Shown: one piece after another, positions 52,463-61,297 of the stretch
Numbering within the stretch: the first letter of the stretch is position 1
How the letters are laid out: the number at the start of each line of letters is the position of its first letter
Assembly (NCBI RefSeq): GCF_036964665.1
Contig: NZ_JBAMDA010000001.1
Location: 2,580,001-2,644,000 of the forward strand
DNA from: Nitrobacter sp. NHB1
GTDB lineage: Bacteria > Pseudomonadota > Alphaproteobacteria > Rhizobiales > Xanthobacteraceae
Direction of reading: 5' to 3'
Length of the DNA: 64,000 nucleotides
Notes under the pieces: generated by a model
The model's database searches: none
What the model was told of the DNA's origin: nothing
The model's input: only the letters and a program-made list of their open reading frames with translations
Position numbers and translations under genes: made by a program

Positions 52463-54202
52463 TTACGAGTGCTTGGCGGGTTGCCGCATTGTCTTGCGGG
52501 CCAGCGCCAGTCCCATCAGCACGAAGGCCGACGTCACTTCCGGGCCGCCCACCACAATGCGCGTCGGCGTTTTCATCTTGTTCCATTCATAGGCCTTGAA
52601 GGGGCCGCGCCGCCCGCCTTCGCCAACGTGGCCGATGATGCAGTTCAGCGCGGGTGTAAACGTCGCCGGATCGGCGCCGAGATGACCCAGCGCGATCAAC
52701 GCCAGCGCCGCATCGAATACGTTCATTTCGGCTGACATCAGGGTGTCCTGCACATACGCCAGAACCCGGCCGCGGATGAAACCGAAACTGTCATCGGGAT
52801 CGATCGCCTGCCGGGCGGCGGGCGGCAGCGCCGCTAACGCAGCGTAGCAGCGTCCGAAGTAGGCGCAGTAAAGTTCGGGCAAATAGTAGATATGGGATCG
52901 CGGATTGCTGAACGCGCCGCTCTCCACCAGCCGTCGTTGAAATCCGATTATCCGCTGCACGGTTTGCAGCCGCTGCGGCGTTTCGAGAATTCTCCATCGC
53001 AAACAGTTGCGGAAGCTGACCTCGAGAACATCGAGGTTGAGGGTGGGGTCGAGATCGTTGCCGTACGGGCGGTCGCCCGCAAGATTGTCGATCCAGGTGA
53101 CGATGCCGCCGTCGTAATCGATGTTGTCGTTCAGCGGCACGGTGACAAGCGGTTCGTTGGCGCCGCAGCCGACCTGATAGCCCGCATAAAAGTCGAGCAG
53201 CGGCTGATCGAGGATCGGGTCCGTCGAGCCGGCTTGCGTCGCGGCCGAAAACGAGCAGGCGGTGGTGTCGCAGTCGGGAACGTAGATGCCGAAGCCGAGG
53301 TCCTGCTTGATCTGCGCGAAGAAGCGGTTGAAGCGCGGATGGGGATTCGGCGCCAGCGCGGTGATTACGCTGACGCGGTCGCCGTCGCGCGAGAACACTT
53401 CCTCGCGACTGGTCCTGAGGCAGAAATCGACCATCTCGGTGCTGGCGCGGCGGATCGCCTCGGTTTCCGCAGGCGTGGCGAGACCGGTTTCGGCGAAACT
53501 CAAAAGCGCCTCGGTGAAGAACGCGTCGTAATAGGCCGAGCGATGGCGGATCTGCACCGGCTCCCACATCGGTTCGGCGACGCCGCTCCACGGCGGATTG
53601 ATAAAGTCGCGCGCCGGCGAGCGTGCGATGAAGACCCGCGCCAGATTAAAAAGCAGGGTCGAGTTCTTGTAGCCGCGCGAATCGAGGCCGGTGAGGGCGG
53701 CGAGAAAACCCCGGCCGTGCAGATCGGGGTCGCCGATCAGGTTGAACGCGGCGAAGGTCGGGATGAAGCCATTCTTGCGAAACGACTGGAGCAGATGCGC
53801 GCCGCAGGTCCGGATGACGCGCTCGATGTCGGCAAGGTCCGGCGTCGGCCCCGACGAGGCCACAGGTCCGGGCCGAGGATGGCGCAAGGTCACAGTGTCC
53901 AGCAGGGCGGCCACCGGCCGGCCGATCGCCGCCCAGTCCGGGGATTCATCGTCCCGCGCGTGCCGCAGTGCGTCCTGAAGTTCCCGAAAACGGGTCTCGT
54001 CCCGCAGTTCGGGCAGACCGGCCCGCCGCAGCAGCGGGCGCAGGGCCGGATTGGCGAGCGCGGTTCTGTAGAATTTGGCCAGGTGAGCGTCGCCGCCGCG
54101 GTGGCGCAACAGCACGGGGTCGCACAGGTCGTACAGCGAGGGGCCGTCTTTGCGGTTCGTCAGCGCGCGGTAGACGGCGCCGGCGACATGGCGAACAGTC
54201 AT
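52463..54202 (-). CDS. hypothetical protein with DxDTTA motif, possible terpenoid-cyclase-like toroid fold
   Basis: 579 residues with no signal peptide or transmembrane helix. The predicted structure is mostly helical. At residues 310-315 it reads DCDTTA, matching the class II terpene cyclase protonation motif D-x-D-D/T-T-A (DxDTT occurs in drimenyl-diphosphate-synthase-like enzymes). Helical segments with spacing that could suit an (alpha/alpha) barrel surround it, for example YYDAFFTEALLSFAETG, GIVTWIDNLAGDRPYG and SAEMNVFDAALALIALGHLG. No class I DDxxD motif or QW repeats were seen. No terpenoid genes are adjacent. I do not recognise the family; cyclase function is a hypothesis from one motif and fold impression. 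Confidence 0.6.
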   Translation of the reverse strand: MTVRHVAGAVYRALTNRKDGPSLYDLCDPVLLRHRGGDAHLAKFYRTALANPALRPLLRRAGLPELRDETRFRELQDALRHARDDESPDWAAIGRPVAALLDTVTLRHPRPGPVASSGPTPDLADIERVIRTCGAHLLQSFRKNGFIPTFAAFNLIGDPDLHGRGFLAALTGLDSRGYKNSTLLFNLARVFIARSPARDFINPPWSGVAEPMWEPVQIRHRSAYYDAFFTEALLSFAETGLATPAETEAIRRASTEMVDFCLRTSREEVFSRDGDRVSVITALAPNPHPRFNRFFAQIKQDLGFGIYVPDCDTTACSFSAATQAGSTDPILDQPLLDFYAGYQVGCGANEPLVTVPLNDNIDYDGGIVTWIDNLAGDRPYGNDLDPTLNLDVLEVSFRNCLRWRILETPQRLQTVQRIIGFQRRLVESGAFSNPRSHIYYLPELYCAYFGRCYAALAALPPAARQAIDPDDSFGFIRGRVLAYVQDTLMSAEMNVFDAALALIALGHLGADPATFTPALNCIIGHVGEGGRRGPFKAYEWNKMKTPTRIVVGGPEVTSAFVLMGLALARKTMRQPAKHS

Positions 54203-54612
54203 GATTTACTTTCCGCGCCCCCATCCGCGTTCCGGCATCTCATCAAGGCTTGTTTCAGCCAAGTCGTTGAAAAACTATACGAATAGGCAGAAAACACAAA
54301 CTCGGCCGAAGTCACGGCATCCGCCCGGAAGGCGGCGGTAGGTTTGCCGTGATGTCCGGCCGCCCAATTTACACGCTCGCCTCCTCGTTTCCGAAAGGCG
54401 GCCATGATGACTGCGGCGTGCTTAACCAATTGTGTTTCCAATAAATAAAGGTTTCATGTTGCCCATGGGGGGACCCGCGGGGTATGACCTTCTTATGCTG
54501 CGGTGCCGCAAAACGAGCGTATTTGCCCGCGATAAGTCAGGGACTCCCTAAAACCAATCTGGCGCTGGCGCGACTTATGAGCGCCGTCGGGCATGACCAG
54601 GAATTGATCGTT
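54203..54612. other. divergent intergenic region
   Basis: About 410 bases between the DxDTTA gene (minus) and the caspase-like gene (plus). The region 54420-54470 is AT-richer (AATTGTGTTTCCAATAAATAAAGG) and may hold the plus-strand promoter. An open frame extends upstream from the caspase gene to 54484, but AGGAATTGATCGTT before ATG 54613 marks the better start. Nothing else recognised. Confidence 0.35.
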
Positions 54613-55491
54613 ATGAAGTTCGGGCAGTTTCGCGTTTCGCCCCGGTCGGCCACCTTGGCCGCCGTCCTCGTCGGGATGGTATCGCTGGCGATCGGAGCCC
54701 ATGCCGCGCTCAACAAGCGCAGCCTGGAGGTCGCGAAGGCCCTCGCTGTCGCCGACACCACCGGCAGCATCGCCGTCAAGTCGTCGCGGGTCGCGCTGGT
54801 CATCGGCAACGCGCACTATCCGGATGCGAACCGGCCGTTGAAGCAGTCGATCAGCGATGCCCGGGCGCTGACAACGATTCTGCGGCGCGACGGCTTCGAC
54901 GTCATCATGGTCGAGGATGCCGACAAGGACGATATGCGCCGCGCGGTCCGCCGTCTGGAATCGAAAATCGGTCCCGATACAACGGCCCTGCTGTTTTTCA
55001 GCGGCTTCGGCATTCAGTCCGGCCGCGAGAGCTACATGATCCCGGTCGATGCGCAGATCTGGAAGGAAGCCGACGTCCGGCGCGACGGGCTTTCCATCGA
55101 AACCGTTCTCGGCGCGATGAAAGAGCGCGCCGCCAAGGTCAAGCTCGCGGTGATCGATGCATCGCGGCGCAACCCGTATGAGCGGCGCTTCCGCTCGTAC
55201 TCCCACGGCCTTGCGCCGATCAATGCGCCGAACAACGCGCTGATCCTGTCATCGGCCATGCCGGGACAGGTCGTCGACGAGTCCGGCGGGCAATACAGTC
55301 TGCTGGTGACGGAATTGCTCAAGAGCCTCGATGCGCCGGATGCGAAGGCCGAAACCGTGTTCAGCAAGACGCGGGTCGCGGTTTCCCGCGCGAGCAAAGG
55401 AGAGCAGGTCCCGACGGTGTCGTCGTCGCTGGCTCAAGACGTGCCGCTCAGGTCCGATGCGGCGATGGCCTCGCGCAAGGCCGGCAGCTAG
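54613..55491 (+). CDS. caspase-like (peptidase C14) protein lacking both catalytic residues
   Basis: 292 residues. A signal peptide or anchor covers about 11-32. The caspase fold starts RVALVIGNAHYPDA at residue 59, followed by DARALTTILRRDGFDV. The usual catalytic SGHG is SGFG here (Phe132 instead of His), and the usual DACR is DASR (Ser184 instead of Cys). The rest of the core is well kept (YMIPVDA, GLAPINAP, SSAMPGQVVDESGG), so the fold is intact but protease activity should be lost. Exported by its signal, it is probably a periplasmic binding or regulatory protein. A fragment of a paralogue lies at 45360. Confidence 0.85.
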   Translation: MKFGQFRVSPRSATLAAVLVGMVSLAIGAHAALNKRSLEVAKALAVADTTGSIAVKSSRVALVIGNAHYPDANRPLKQSISDARALTTILRRDGFDVIMVEDADKDDMRRAVRRLESKIGPDTTALLFFSGFGIQSGRESYMIPVDAQIWKEADVRRDGLSIETVLGAMKERAAKVKLAVIDASRRNPYERRFRSYSHGLAPINAPNNALILSSAMPGQVVDESGGQYSLLVTELLKSLDAPDAKAETVFSKTRVAVSRASKGEQVPTVSSSLAQDVPLRSDAAMASRKAGS

Positions 55492-55506
55492 AGCCATTTC
55501 GCTTCT

Positions 55507-56409
55507 TTACTTCGCGCTCGCTGCCGCGGCCACCGGCCTGACCGGATCGCCTTCGCGCAATAAGGCGCCGGCGCGCGCCACCACTACGTCGCCTTCCGAC
55601 AATCCCTTGCGGACCTCGACCTGTCCGCCCGACAGCAATCCCACCTCGACGCGCCGCGTTTCGACCCGCTGGTGCCGGACGACTTGAACAACGGTGCCCG
55701 CGCTCCCATACAGGATCGCCGTCAGGGGCACCGCGATGCCGCAGCTCTCGCCGGTCTTGACGATCGCCCGGCCGGACGCATTGACGAGCAAATGCCGGCT
55801 CGGGTCGACGGATATGAAGACCTGCCCAAGCTGGCTGTCCGGGTCGATCGTCGGTGCGACGAGCCGGACCTTGCCGTCGATGTCGCCGGCGCCGACGGCC
55901 TTGACCTTGGCAGTCTGATCGACGGCGAGTTTCGCCAGATCGGTGGTCGGCACCTGACCGACCAGATCGAACTCGTTGCCGGTGACGATATTGAACAGTG
56001 CCTCGCCCTTGCCCGAGGCGACCGCCCCGATCTCGGCGGACGACTTGCTGACCAGTCCGGCCACCGGGGAGTGAACCTGGGTCGACCCGCCTTCGGGACG
56101 GTTGAGGCGGGCAAGCACCTGCCCGGCGATGACGCTCTGTCCCGGCTCCACCATGATCTCGGCGACCTTCAAGCCCGGCCGCTCGGGGCGCACGGCCGTC
56201 TCGTTCTTAGGGATCAGGATTCCGGTGACCTCCACGGTGGCGGAGAAGCAGGACCTCGTCGCTTTCAGCACGGTAACGGCGGCGCCGTTCGGGGTATCCT
56301 GCTCGTCGGCCGCGAATGCCTGATGAGTGACGACGGTCGTCCCGAGCACGACGGCGAGAGCAATCGCCTGCCTTGCACTGGAGCGCGGGCGCGGGAATTC
56401 CGTCGGCAT
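55507..56409 (-). CDS. short efflux adaptor protein, paralogue of the one at 45689
   Basis: 300 residues with a signal peptide (cleavage near TTVVTHQAFA at residue 33). It follows the same plan as the 45689 gene: lipoyl halves VAEIMVEPGQSVIAGQVLARL and HSPVAGLVSKS with a very short middle, then LGQVFISVDP and RKGLSEGDVVV. The shared segment RSCFSATVEVTGI aligns with ACFSDMVRVTGF of the paralogue. No pump gene lies downstream on its strand, so its partner is unknown. It is convergent with the caspase gene, 15 bases apart. Confidence 0.82.
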   Translation of the reverse strand: MPTEFPRPRSSARQAIALAVVLGTTVVTHQAFAADEQDTPNGAAVTVLKATRSCFSATVEVTGILIPKNETAVRPERPGLKVAEIMVEPGQSVIAGQVLARLNRPEGGSTQVHSPVAGLVSKSSAEIGAVASGKGEALFNIVTGNEFDLVGQVPTTDLAKLAVDQTAKVKAVGAGDIDGKVRLVAPTIDPDSQLGQVFISVDPSRHLLVNASGRAIVKTGESCGIAVPLTAILYGSAGTVVQVVRHQRVETRRVEVGLLSGGQVEVRKGLSEGDVVVARAGALLREGDPVRPVAAAASAK

Positions 56410-56924
56410 TGAACAATTCTTTCCGAAAAATCGAAGGTCGCGGCGATGGTTTGCGACTGCTTCAGGACCGATGGAACGAAAAGCCTATTCAAGCCGGAAT
56501 GTCGATTCAACACCGGCACTCGGACGCCATCCGGATGGCGCGCGGGGTGCGATCCGGAATCGGGACCGGAGCGTTGAACGGCATCATCACGCCGTCGGCG
56601 TCGGGCAGAGATCAAATGGACGTGAGCCGGCTTCAAGAAATCACCCCTGCGAAGCTCCTGGCCGTCGCAGCGCGATCCACGACCTCGCAAACCGCCGACG
56701 AGGGCGCATTCTGAAATGCGTCGTTCCTTACAGATTATTAAGAGACGACCTCAGTCCCGCTCAGTCGGGTATGATAAGATCAGGCAACAAAGCGCCATGA
56801 TTGTCGCGATCAAAGTCATTCGGACGGTTTCTATAAATCGGAACGGCCCATTTTTTAAACACTCGAATTATCGCAACCCACGTCGGATAGCGTCTATAGA
56901 CAAGAGGTCTTCGACGGCCCGTTC
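56410..56924. other. divergent intergenic region before the mdtABC-like operon
   Basis: About 515 bases between the minus-strand adaptor and plus-strand mdtA. It must hold both promoters. The right part (56790-56890) is AT-rich (TTCTATAAATCGG, TTTTTTAAACAC). Short open frames here have no family similarity. No regulator gene or operator was recognised. Confidence 0.4.
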
Positions 56925-58187
56925 ATGAACCAGCCAATCAAATCTCTCAAAGACGCTCCGCTTACCGAGACCGCAGAGGGGACCAAGCGGAAGTCGCGCT
57001 GGCGTCTCGCATGGATCCTGCTGCTGGTTTTGGCGGTTGTCGCCGGCGTTGCGTTGTGGCGCCAGCGCACACCAGCACCGCAACCGGCGGGCAGGAGCGC
57101 TCCGCCGATGTCGATCGTCCCGGAGACCGTCGGCAAGGGCGATATCGGCATCAACCTCAACGCGCTCGGCACCGTTACCTCGCTGGCCACGGTCACTATC
57201 AGGACCCAGATCAGCGGTTACCTGATGAAGGTCGATTTCAAGGAGGGGCAGGAAGTCAGGAAAGGCGACCTGCTCGCGGAAATCGATCCGCGTCCGTATG
57301 AGGCCGCGCTGGCCCAGGCGAACGGAAATTTGACGCGCGACGAAGCGCTCCTGAAAGGCGCCCAGGTCGATCTGACCCGCTACCGGGGCCTGGCGGCGCA
57401 GAACGCCGTGCCCCGTCAAACCCTCGATACCCAGGTTGCCCTGGTCGCCCAATACCAGGGTACTATTGAGGCCGACCGTGCAGCGGTGAAGGCAGCTCAG
57501 CTCAACCTGCAATATTGCCATATCGTTTCGCCGCTCGATGGCCGGGTCGGATTGCGCCAGGTGGATCAGGGCAACTACGTGACGCCAGGGGATACCAACG
57601 GCCTCGTCGTGATCACGCAGTTGCAGCCGATCAGCGTGCTGTTCACGCTGCCGGAAGACAATCTACAAGCCATTTCAAAGCGGATTCAGGCCGGCGCCAC
57701 GCTGCCCGCGACCGCTTACGACCGTAGCGGCGCCAACAAAATCGCGGATGGCGTGCTGCAAACTTTCGACAGCCAGATCGATCCGACCACCGGAACGATC
57801 AAGCTGCGGGCCCAGTTTCCAAACGACACGAGAGCCCTCTACCCAAATCAGTTCGTCAATGTCCGGCTGCTGGTCGATACGCATCGCGACGTCACGGTGA
57901 TGCCGACGGCCGGTATTCAGCGCGGCGTTCCGGGTACCTTTGTCTATCTTGTCAATCCCGATAGCACCGTATCGGTCCGCAAGGTGGTGCTGGGTGTAAC
58001 GGACGGCGAGCGTGTGGAAGTCCGCTCGGGACTGGTCCCCGGTGATCGTATCGTCGTCGACGGCGCCGACAAGCTGCGCGACGGCGCCAAGATCGCCATT
58101 CGTACGGAAGCCGGTAACAGCAGCAATCCGGCATCAGACAAATCAGGAAGCAAGAAACAGCCTTTGGAGAGCGGGCAGAAGCAATGA
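56925..58187 (+). CDS. mdtA: multidrug efflux RND periplasmic adaptor
   Basis: 420 residues. A membrane-spanning anchor ([16 protein letters not shown]) near residue 28 is followed by lipoyl halves ([21 protein letters not shown] and [16 protein letters not shown]) around a normal alpha-hairpin (about 120-190), then beta-barrel and membrane-proximal domains. It links the two MdtB/MdtC-type pumps to an outer-membrane channel. The last 25 residues are Ser/Lys-rich. Its stop overlaps the next gene (ATGA at 58184). Confidence 0.9.
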   Translation: MNQPIKSLKDAPLTETAEGTKRKSRWRLAWILLLVLAVVAGVALWRQRTPAPQPAGRSAPPMSIVPETVGKGDIGINLNALGTVTSLATVTIRTQISGYLMKVDFKEGQEVRKGDLLAEIDPRPYEAALAQANGNLTRDEALLKGAQVDLTRYRGLAAQNAVPRQTLDTQVALVAQYQGTIEADRAAVKAAQLNLQYCHIVSPLDGRVGLRQVDQGNYVTPGDTNGLVVITQLQPISVLFTLPEDNLQAISKRIQAGATLPATAYDRSGANKIADGVLQTFDSQIDPTTGTIKLRAQFPNDTRALYPNQFVNVRLLVDTHRDVTVMPTAGIQRGVPGTFVYLVNPDSTVSVRKVVLGVTDGERVEVRSGLVPGDRIVVDGADKLRDGAKIAIRTEAGNSSNPASDKSGSKKQPLESGQKQ

Positions 58188-61100
58188 GCCCATCGCGACC
58201 GTTCATTTTGCGGCCAGTGGCAACCACGCTGCTCATGGTCGCAATCATGTTGTCGGGCCTGCTCGCCTTTCGTTTCCTGCCGGTCGCAGCGCTGCCCGAA
58301 GTCGATTATCCGACCATCCAGGTTCAGACCTTTTATCCCGGCGCCAGCCCCGACGTGATGACATCGTCCATTACCGCGCCGCTGGAGGTGCAACTCGGCC
58401 AGATGCCGAATCTCAATCAAATGAGTTCGGTGAGTTCAGCCGGCGCATCGGTCATCACGCTGCAATTCGGCCTCAGCATTTCCCTCGACGTGGCGGAGCA
58501 GGAAGTGCAGGCCGCCATCAATGCAGCCGGTAATCTGCTGCCCGCCGACCTGCCGGCGCCGCCGATCTACGCCAAGGTGAATCCGGCCGACGCGCCGATC
58601 CTGACGCTGGGGCTGACCTCGGCGACGATGCCGCTGACGCAGGTGGAGGATTTCGCCGACACTCGCCTGGCGCAGAAGATTTCCCAGCTTCCGGGGGTCG
58701 GGCTGGTCAGCATCAGCGGCGGGCAGCGACCGGCCGTGCGCGTTCGTGCCGACATTCGCAAGCTCGCCGCCTACGGCCTGAATATCGACGATCTCCGTAC
58801 CACGCTCGGCAATGCCAACATCAATACACCGAAAGGAAATTTCGACGGGCCGATGCGCGCCTATACGATAAACGCCAACGATCAGATCAAGAGCGCCGCC
58901 GGTTACAAGTCGTTGATCGTAGCCTACAAAAACGGTTCCCCTGTACGGCTGAGCGATATCGGCGATGTGGTCGATGGCGCGCAGAACGACAAGCTGGGTG
59001 CCTGGATGAACAAGGTTCCAGCAGTCATTCTGAACATTCAGCGGCAGCCGGGCGCCAATGTGATTTCCGTAGTGCAGGGGATCAAGAACCTGCTGCCGCA
59101 GCTCCAGGCCTCGCTTCCCCCCGCGATCAACGTCGCCGTTCTCACCGACCGCACCGTCACCATTCGCGCATCGGTGCGGGATGTGGAATACGAGCTTACG
59201 CTCGCGGTTATCCTGGTCGTGCTGGTGATATTCGTCTTCCTGCGCAGCGCGCGGGCGACCCTGATTCCGAGCCTCTCGGTACCGCTTTCGTTGGTCGGCA
59301 CGCTCGGCGCAATGTATCTGTTCGGATTCAGTCTCAACAATCTTTCCTTGATGGCGCTCACCATCGCGACCGGATTCGTGGTCGACGACGCCATTGTCGT
59401 TATCGAGAATATTTCGCGCTATATCGAACAGGGGGAGACACCGTTGCAGGCCGCGCTGCGCGGCTCGGAACAGATCGGCTTTACGATCATCTCCCTCACC
59501 GTCTCGCTGATCGCGGTGCTGATTCCGCTGCTGTTCATGGGCGATGTGGTTGGCCGGCTGTTCCGGGAATTTGCCATCACCCTGTCGGTCACCATACTCA
59601 TCTCGGGCGTGGTCTCGCTCACGCTGGTGCCGATGGCCTGCGCCAAGCTTCTGAAAGCCACGGCGGACGATCGCGAGAACCTGTTCCAACGCTACAGTCG
59701 CGAAGGCTCCGATCGGCTGATCGCGGCTTACGGCCGCGCGCTCAATTGGGTGCTCGATCGTCAGACGTTCGTGCTGCTGGTGGCGCTGGGCACCTTCGTA
59801 CTCACAGGGGCACTCTACGTTATCATTCCCAAGGGGTTCTTTCCGCTTCAGGATACGGGCGTCATCCAGGCGATTTCCGAAGCGCCGCAATCGGTGTCCT
59901 ATGCCGCGATGGCGGAGCGGCAGCAAAAGCTTGCGAGCGCCATTCTTGAGGACCCGGACGTCGACAGCCTGTCCTCGTTCATCGGCGTGGACGGGACCAA
60001 TACGACGCTCAACAGCGGCCGGATATTGATCAACCTCAAACCGCACGATCTGCGCACATCCAGCATTACAGCGGTGATGCAACGCCTGAAGGAGCGCGCG
60101 GCCGCTCTCCCCGGCATCACGCTATATATGCAACCGGTGCAGGACCTGACGATCGAGGGCACCGTCAGCCGGACACAGTATCAATTCATTCTTCAGGATG
60201 CCGACGCGGCGCAGTTGACCGAATGGGCCCCCAGGCTGATCGATCGATTGAACGCGCTTCCGCAGCTTGCCGACGTGACCAGCGACATCTCGGCGCAAGG
60301 GCTCGCGGTCTTCGTGGATATCGACCGCAACCAGGCTGCACGTTTCGGCATCACCCCCGCCACCATCGACAATGCACTTTACGATTCATACGGACAGCGG
60401 ATCGTCTCGACAATTTTCACGAACTCAAACCAGTATCGCGTCATCCTGGAAGCCGATCCGACGCTTCAAACATCGCTGCAATCGCTGTCCGCGATCTACC
60501 TTCCCTCCTCGGTCGGCGGCGCGCCGGTCCCGCTCTCGGTGCTCGCGAAAATTCGGGAAGAAACCGCGCCGCTGCAGGTCTCTCATCTCGGACAGTTTCC
60601 TGCAACCACGATCTCGTTCAACCTCGCTCCGGGGGCGTCGCTGGGCGAGGCGGTGGCCGCGATCAAACAGGCGCAGCGCGATGTCGGACTCCCGCCCAGC
60701 GTGATCAGCAGTTTTCAGGGAGCCGCGCTGGCTTTTCAATCATCGCTCACAAATCAGATCTTTCTGATCTTCGCGGCGATCATCACCGTCTACATCGTGC
60801 TGGGTGTTCTCTATGAGAGCTTCATCCATCCGCTTACCATTCTGTCTACGCTTCCCTCGGCCGGGATTGGCGCGCTGTTGGCGCTGATGCTCGCCGGCCA
60901 GGATCTCACCATCGTCGCGATCATCGGCATCATTCTTCTCATCGGAATCGTCAAGAAGAACGCCATCATGATGATCGATTTCGCGCTCGATGCGGAACGG
61001 AATGAAGGCAGGCCGCCGCGCGAGGCGATCTATCAAGCCTGCCTGTTGCGATTCCGCCCCATTCTGATGACGACGATGGCGGCGGTGCTGGGCGCCTTGC

Positions 61101-61297
61101 CGCTGATGCTCGGCACCGGCGCCGGCTCCGAACTGCGGCATCCGCTTGGCATCTCCATCGTCGGTGGCCTGCTGGTCAGCCAGTTACTGACCTTGTTCAC
61201 CACACCCGTTATCTATCTCTGGTTCGATCGCCTCTCGTTGCGCATGTCCGGACGGTCATCCAGCGGCCGTCCGGCGGCAGACGGAATCGAGCCGTGA
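58184..61297 (+). CDS. mdtB: multidrug efflux RND transporter permease, MdtB type
   Basis: 1037 residues with 12 transmembrane helices and the signature N-terminus [15 protein letters not shown]. Helix 4 has the paired aspartates in [14 protein letters not shown] near residue 400; the second half has [16 protein letters not shown] near residue 930. In E. coli, MdtB and MdtC form a hetero-oligomer exporting bile salts, novobiocin and other compounds. Its stop overlaps the GTG of the next pump gene. Confidence 0.92.
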   Translation: MSPSRPFILRPVATTLLMVAIMLSGLLAFRFLPVAALPEVDYPTIQVQTFYPGASPDVMTSSITAPLEVQLGQMPNLNQMSSVSSAGASVITLQFGLSISLDVAEQEVQAAINAAGNLLPADLPAPPIYAKVNPADAPILTLGLTSATMPLTQVEDFADTRLAQKISQLPGVGLVSISGGQRPAVRVRADIRKLAAYGLNIDDLRTTLGNANINTPKGNFDGPMRAYTINANDQIKSAAGYKSLIVAYKNGSPVRLSDIGDVVDGAQNDKLGAWMNKVPAVILNIQRQPGANVISVVQGIKNLLPQLQASLPPAINVAVLTDRTVTIRASVRDVEYELTLAVILVVLVIFVFLRSARATLIPSLSVPLSLVGTLGAMYLFGFSLNNLSLMALTIATGFVVDDAIVVIENISRYIEQGETPLQAALRGSEQIGFTIISLTVSLIAVLIPLLFMGDVVGRLFREFAITLSVTILISGVVSLTLVPMACAKLLKATADDRENLFQRYSREGSDRLIAAYGRALNWVLDRQTFVLLVALGTFVLTGALYVIIPKGFFPLQDTGVIQAISEAPQSVSYAAMAERQQKLASAILEDPDVDSLSSFIGVDGTNTTLNSGRILINLKPHDLRTSSITAVMQRLKERAAALPGITLYMQPVQDLTIEGTVSRTQYQFILQDADAAQLTEWAPRLIDRLNALPQLADVTSDISAQGLAVFVDIDRNQAARFGITPATIDNALYDSYGQRIVSTIFTNSNQYRVILEADPTLQTSLQSLSAIYLPSSVGGAPVPLSVLAKIREETAPLQVSHLGQFPATTISFNLAPGASLGEAVAAIKQAQRDVGLPPSVISSFQGAALAFQSSLTNQIFLIFAAIITVYIVLGVLYESFIHPLTILSTLPSAGIGALLALMLAGQDLTIVAIIGIILLIGIVKKNAIMMIDFALDAERNEGRPPREAIYQACLLRFRPILMTTMAAVLGALPLMLGTGAGSELRHPLGISIVGGLLVSQLLTLFTTPVIYLWFDRLSLRMSGRSSSGRPAADGIEP

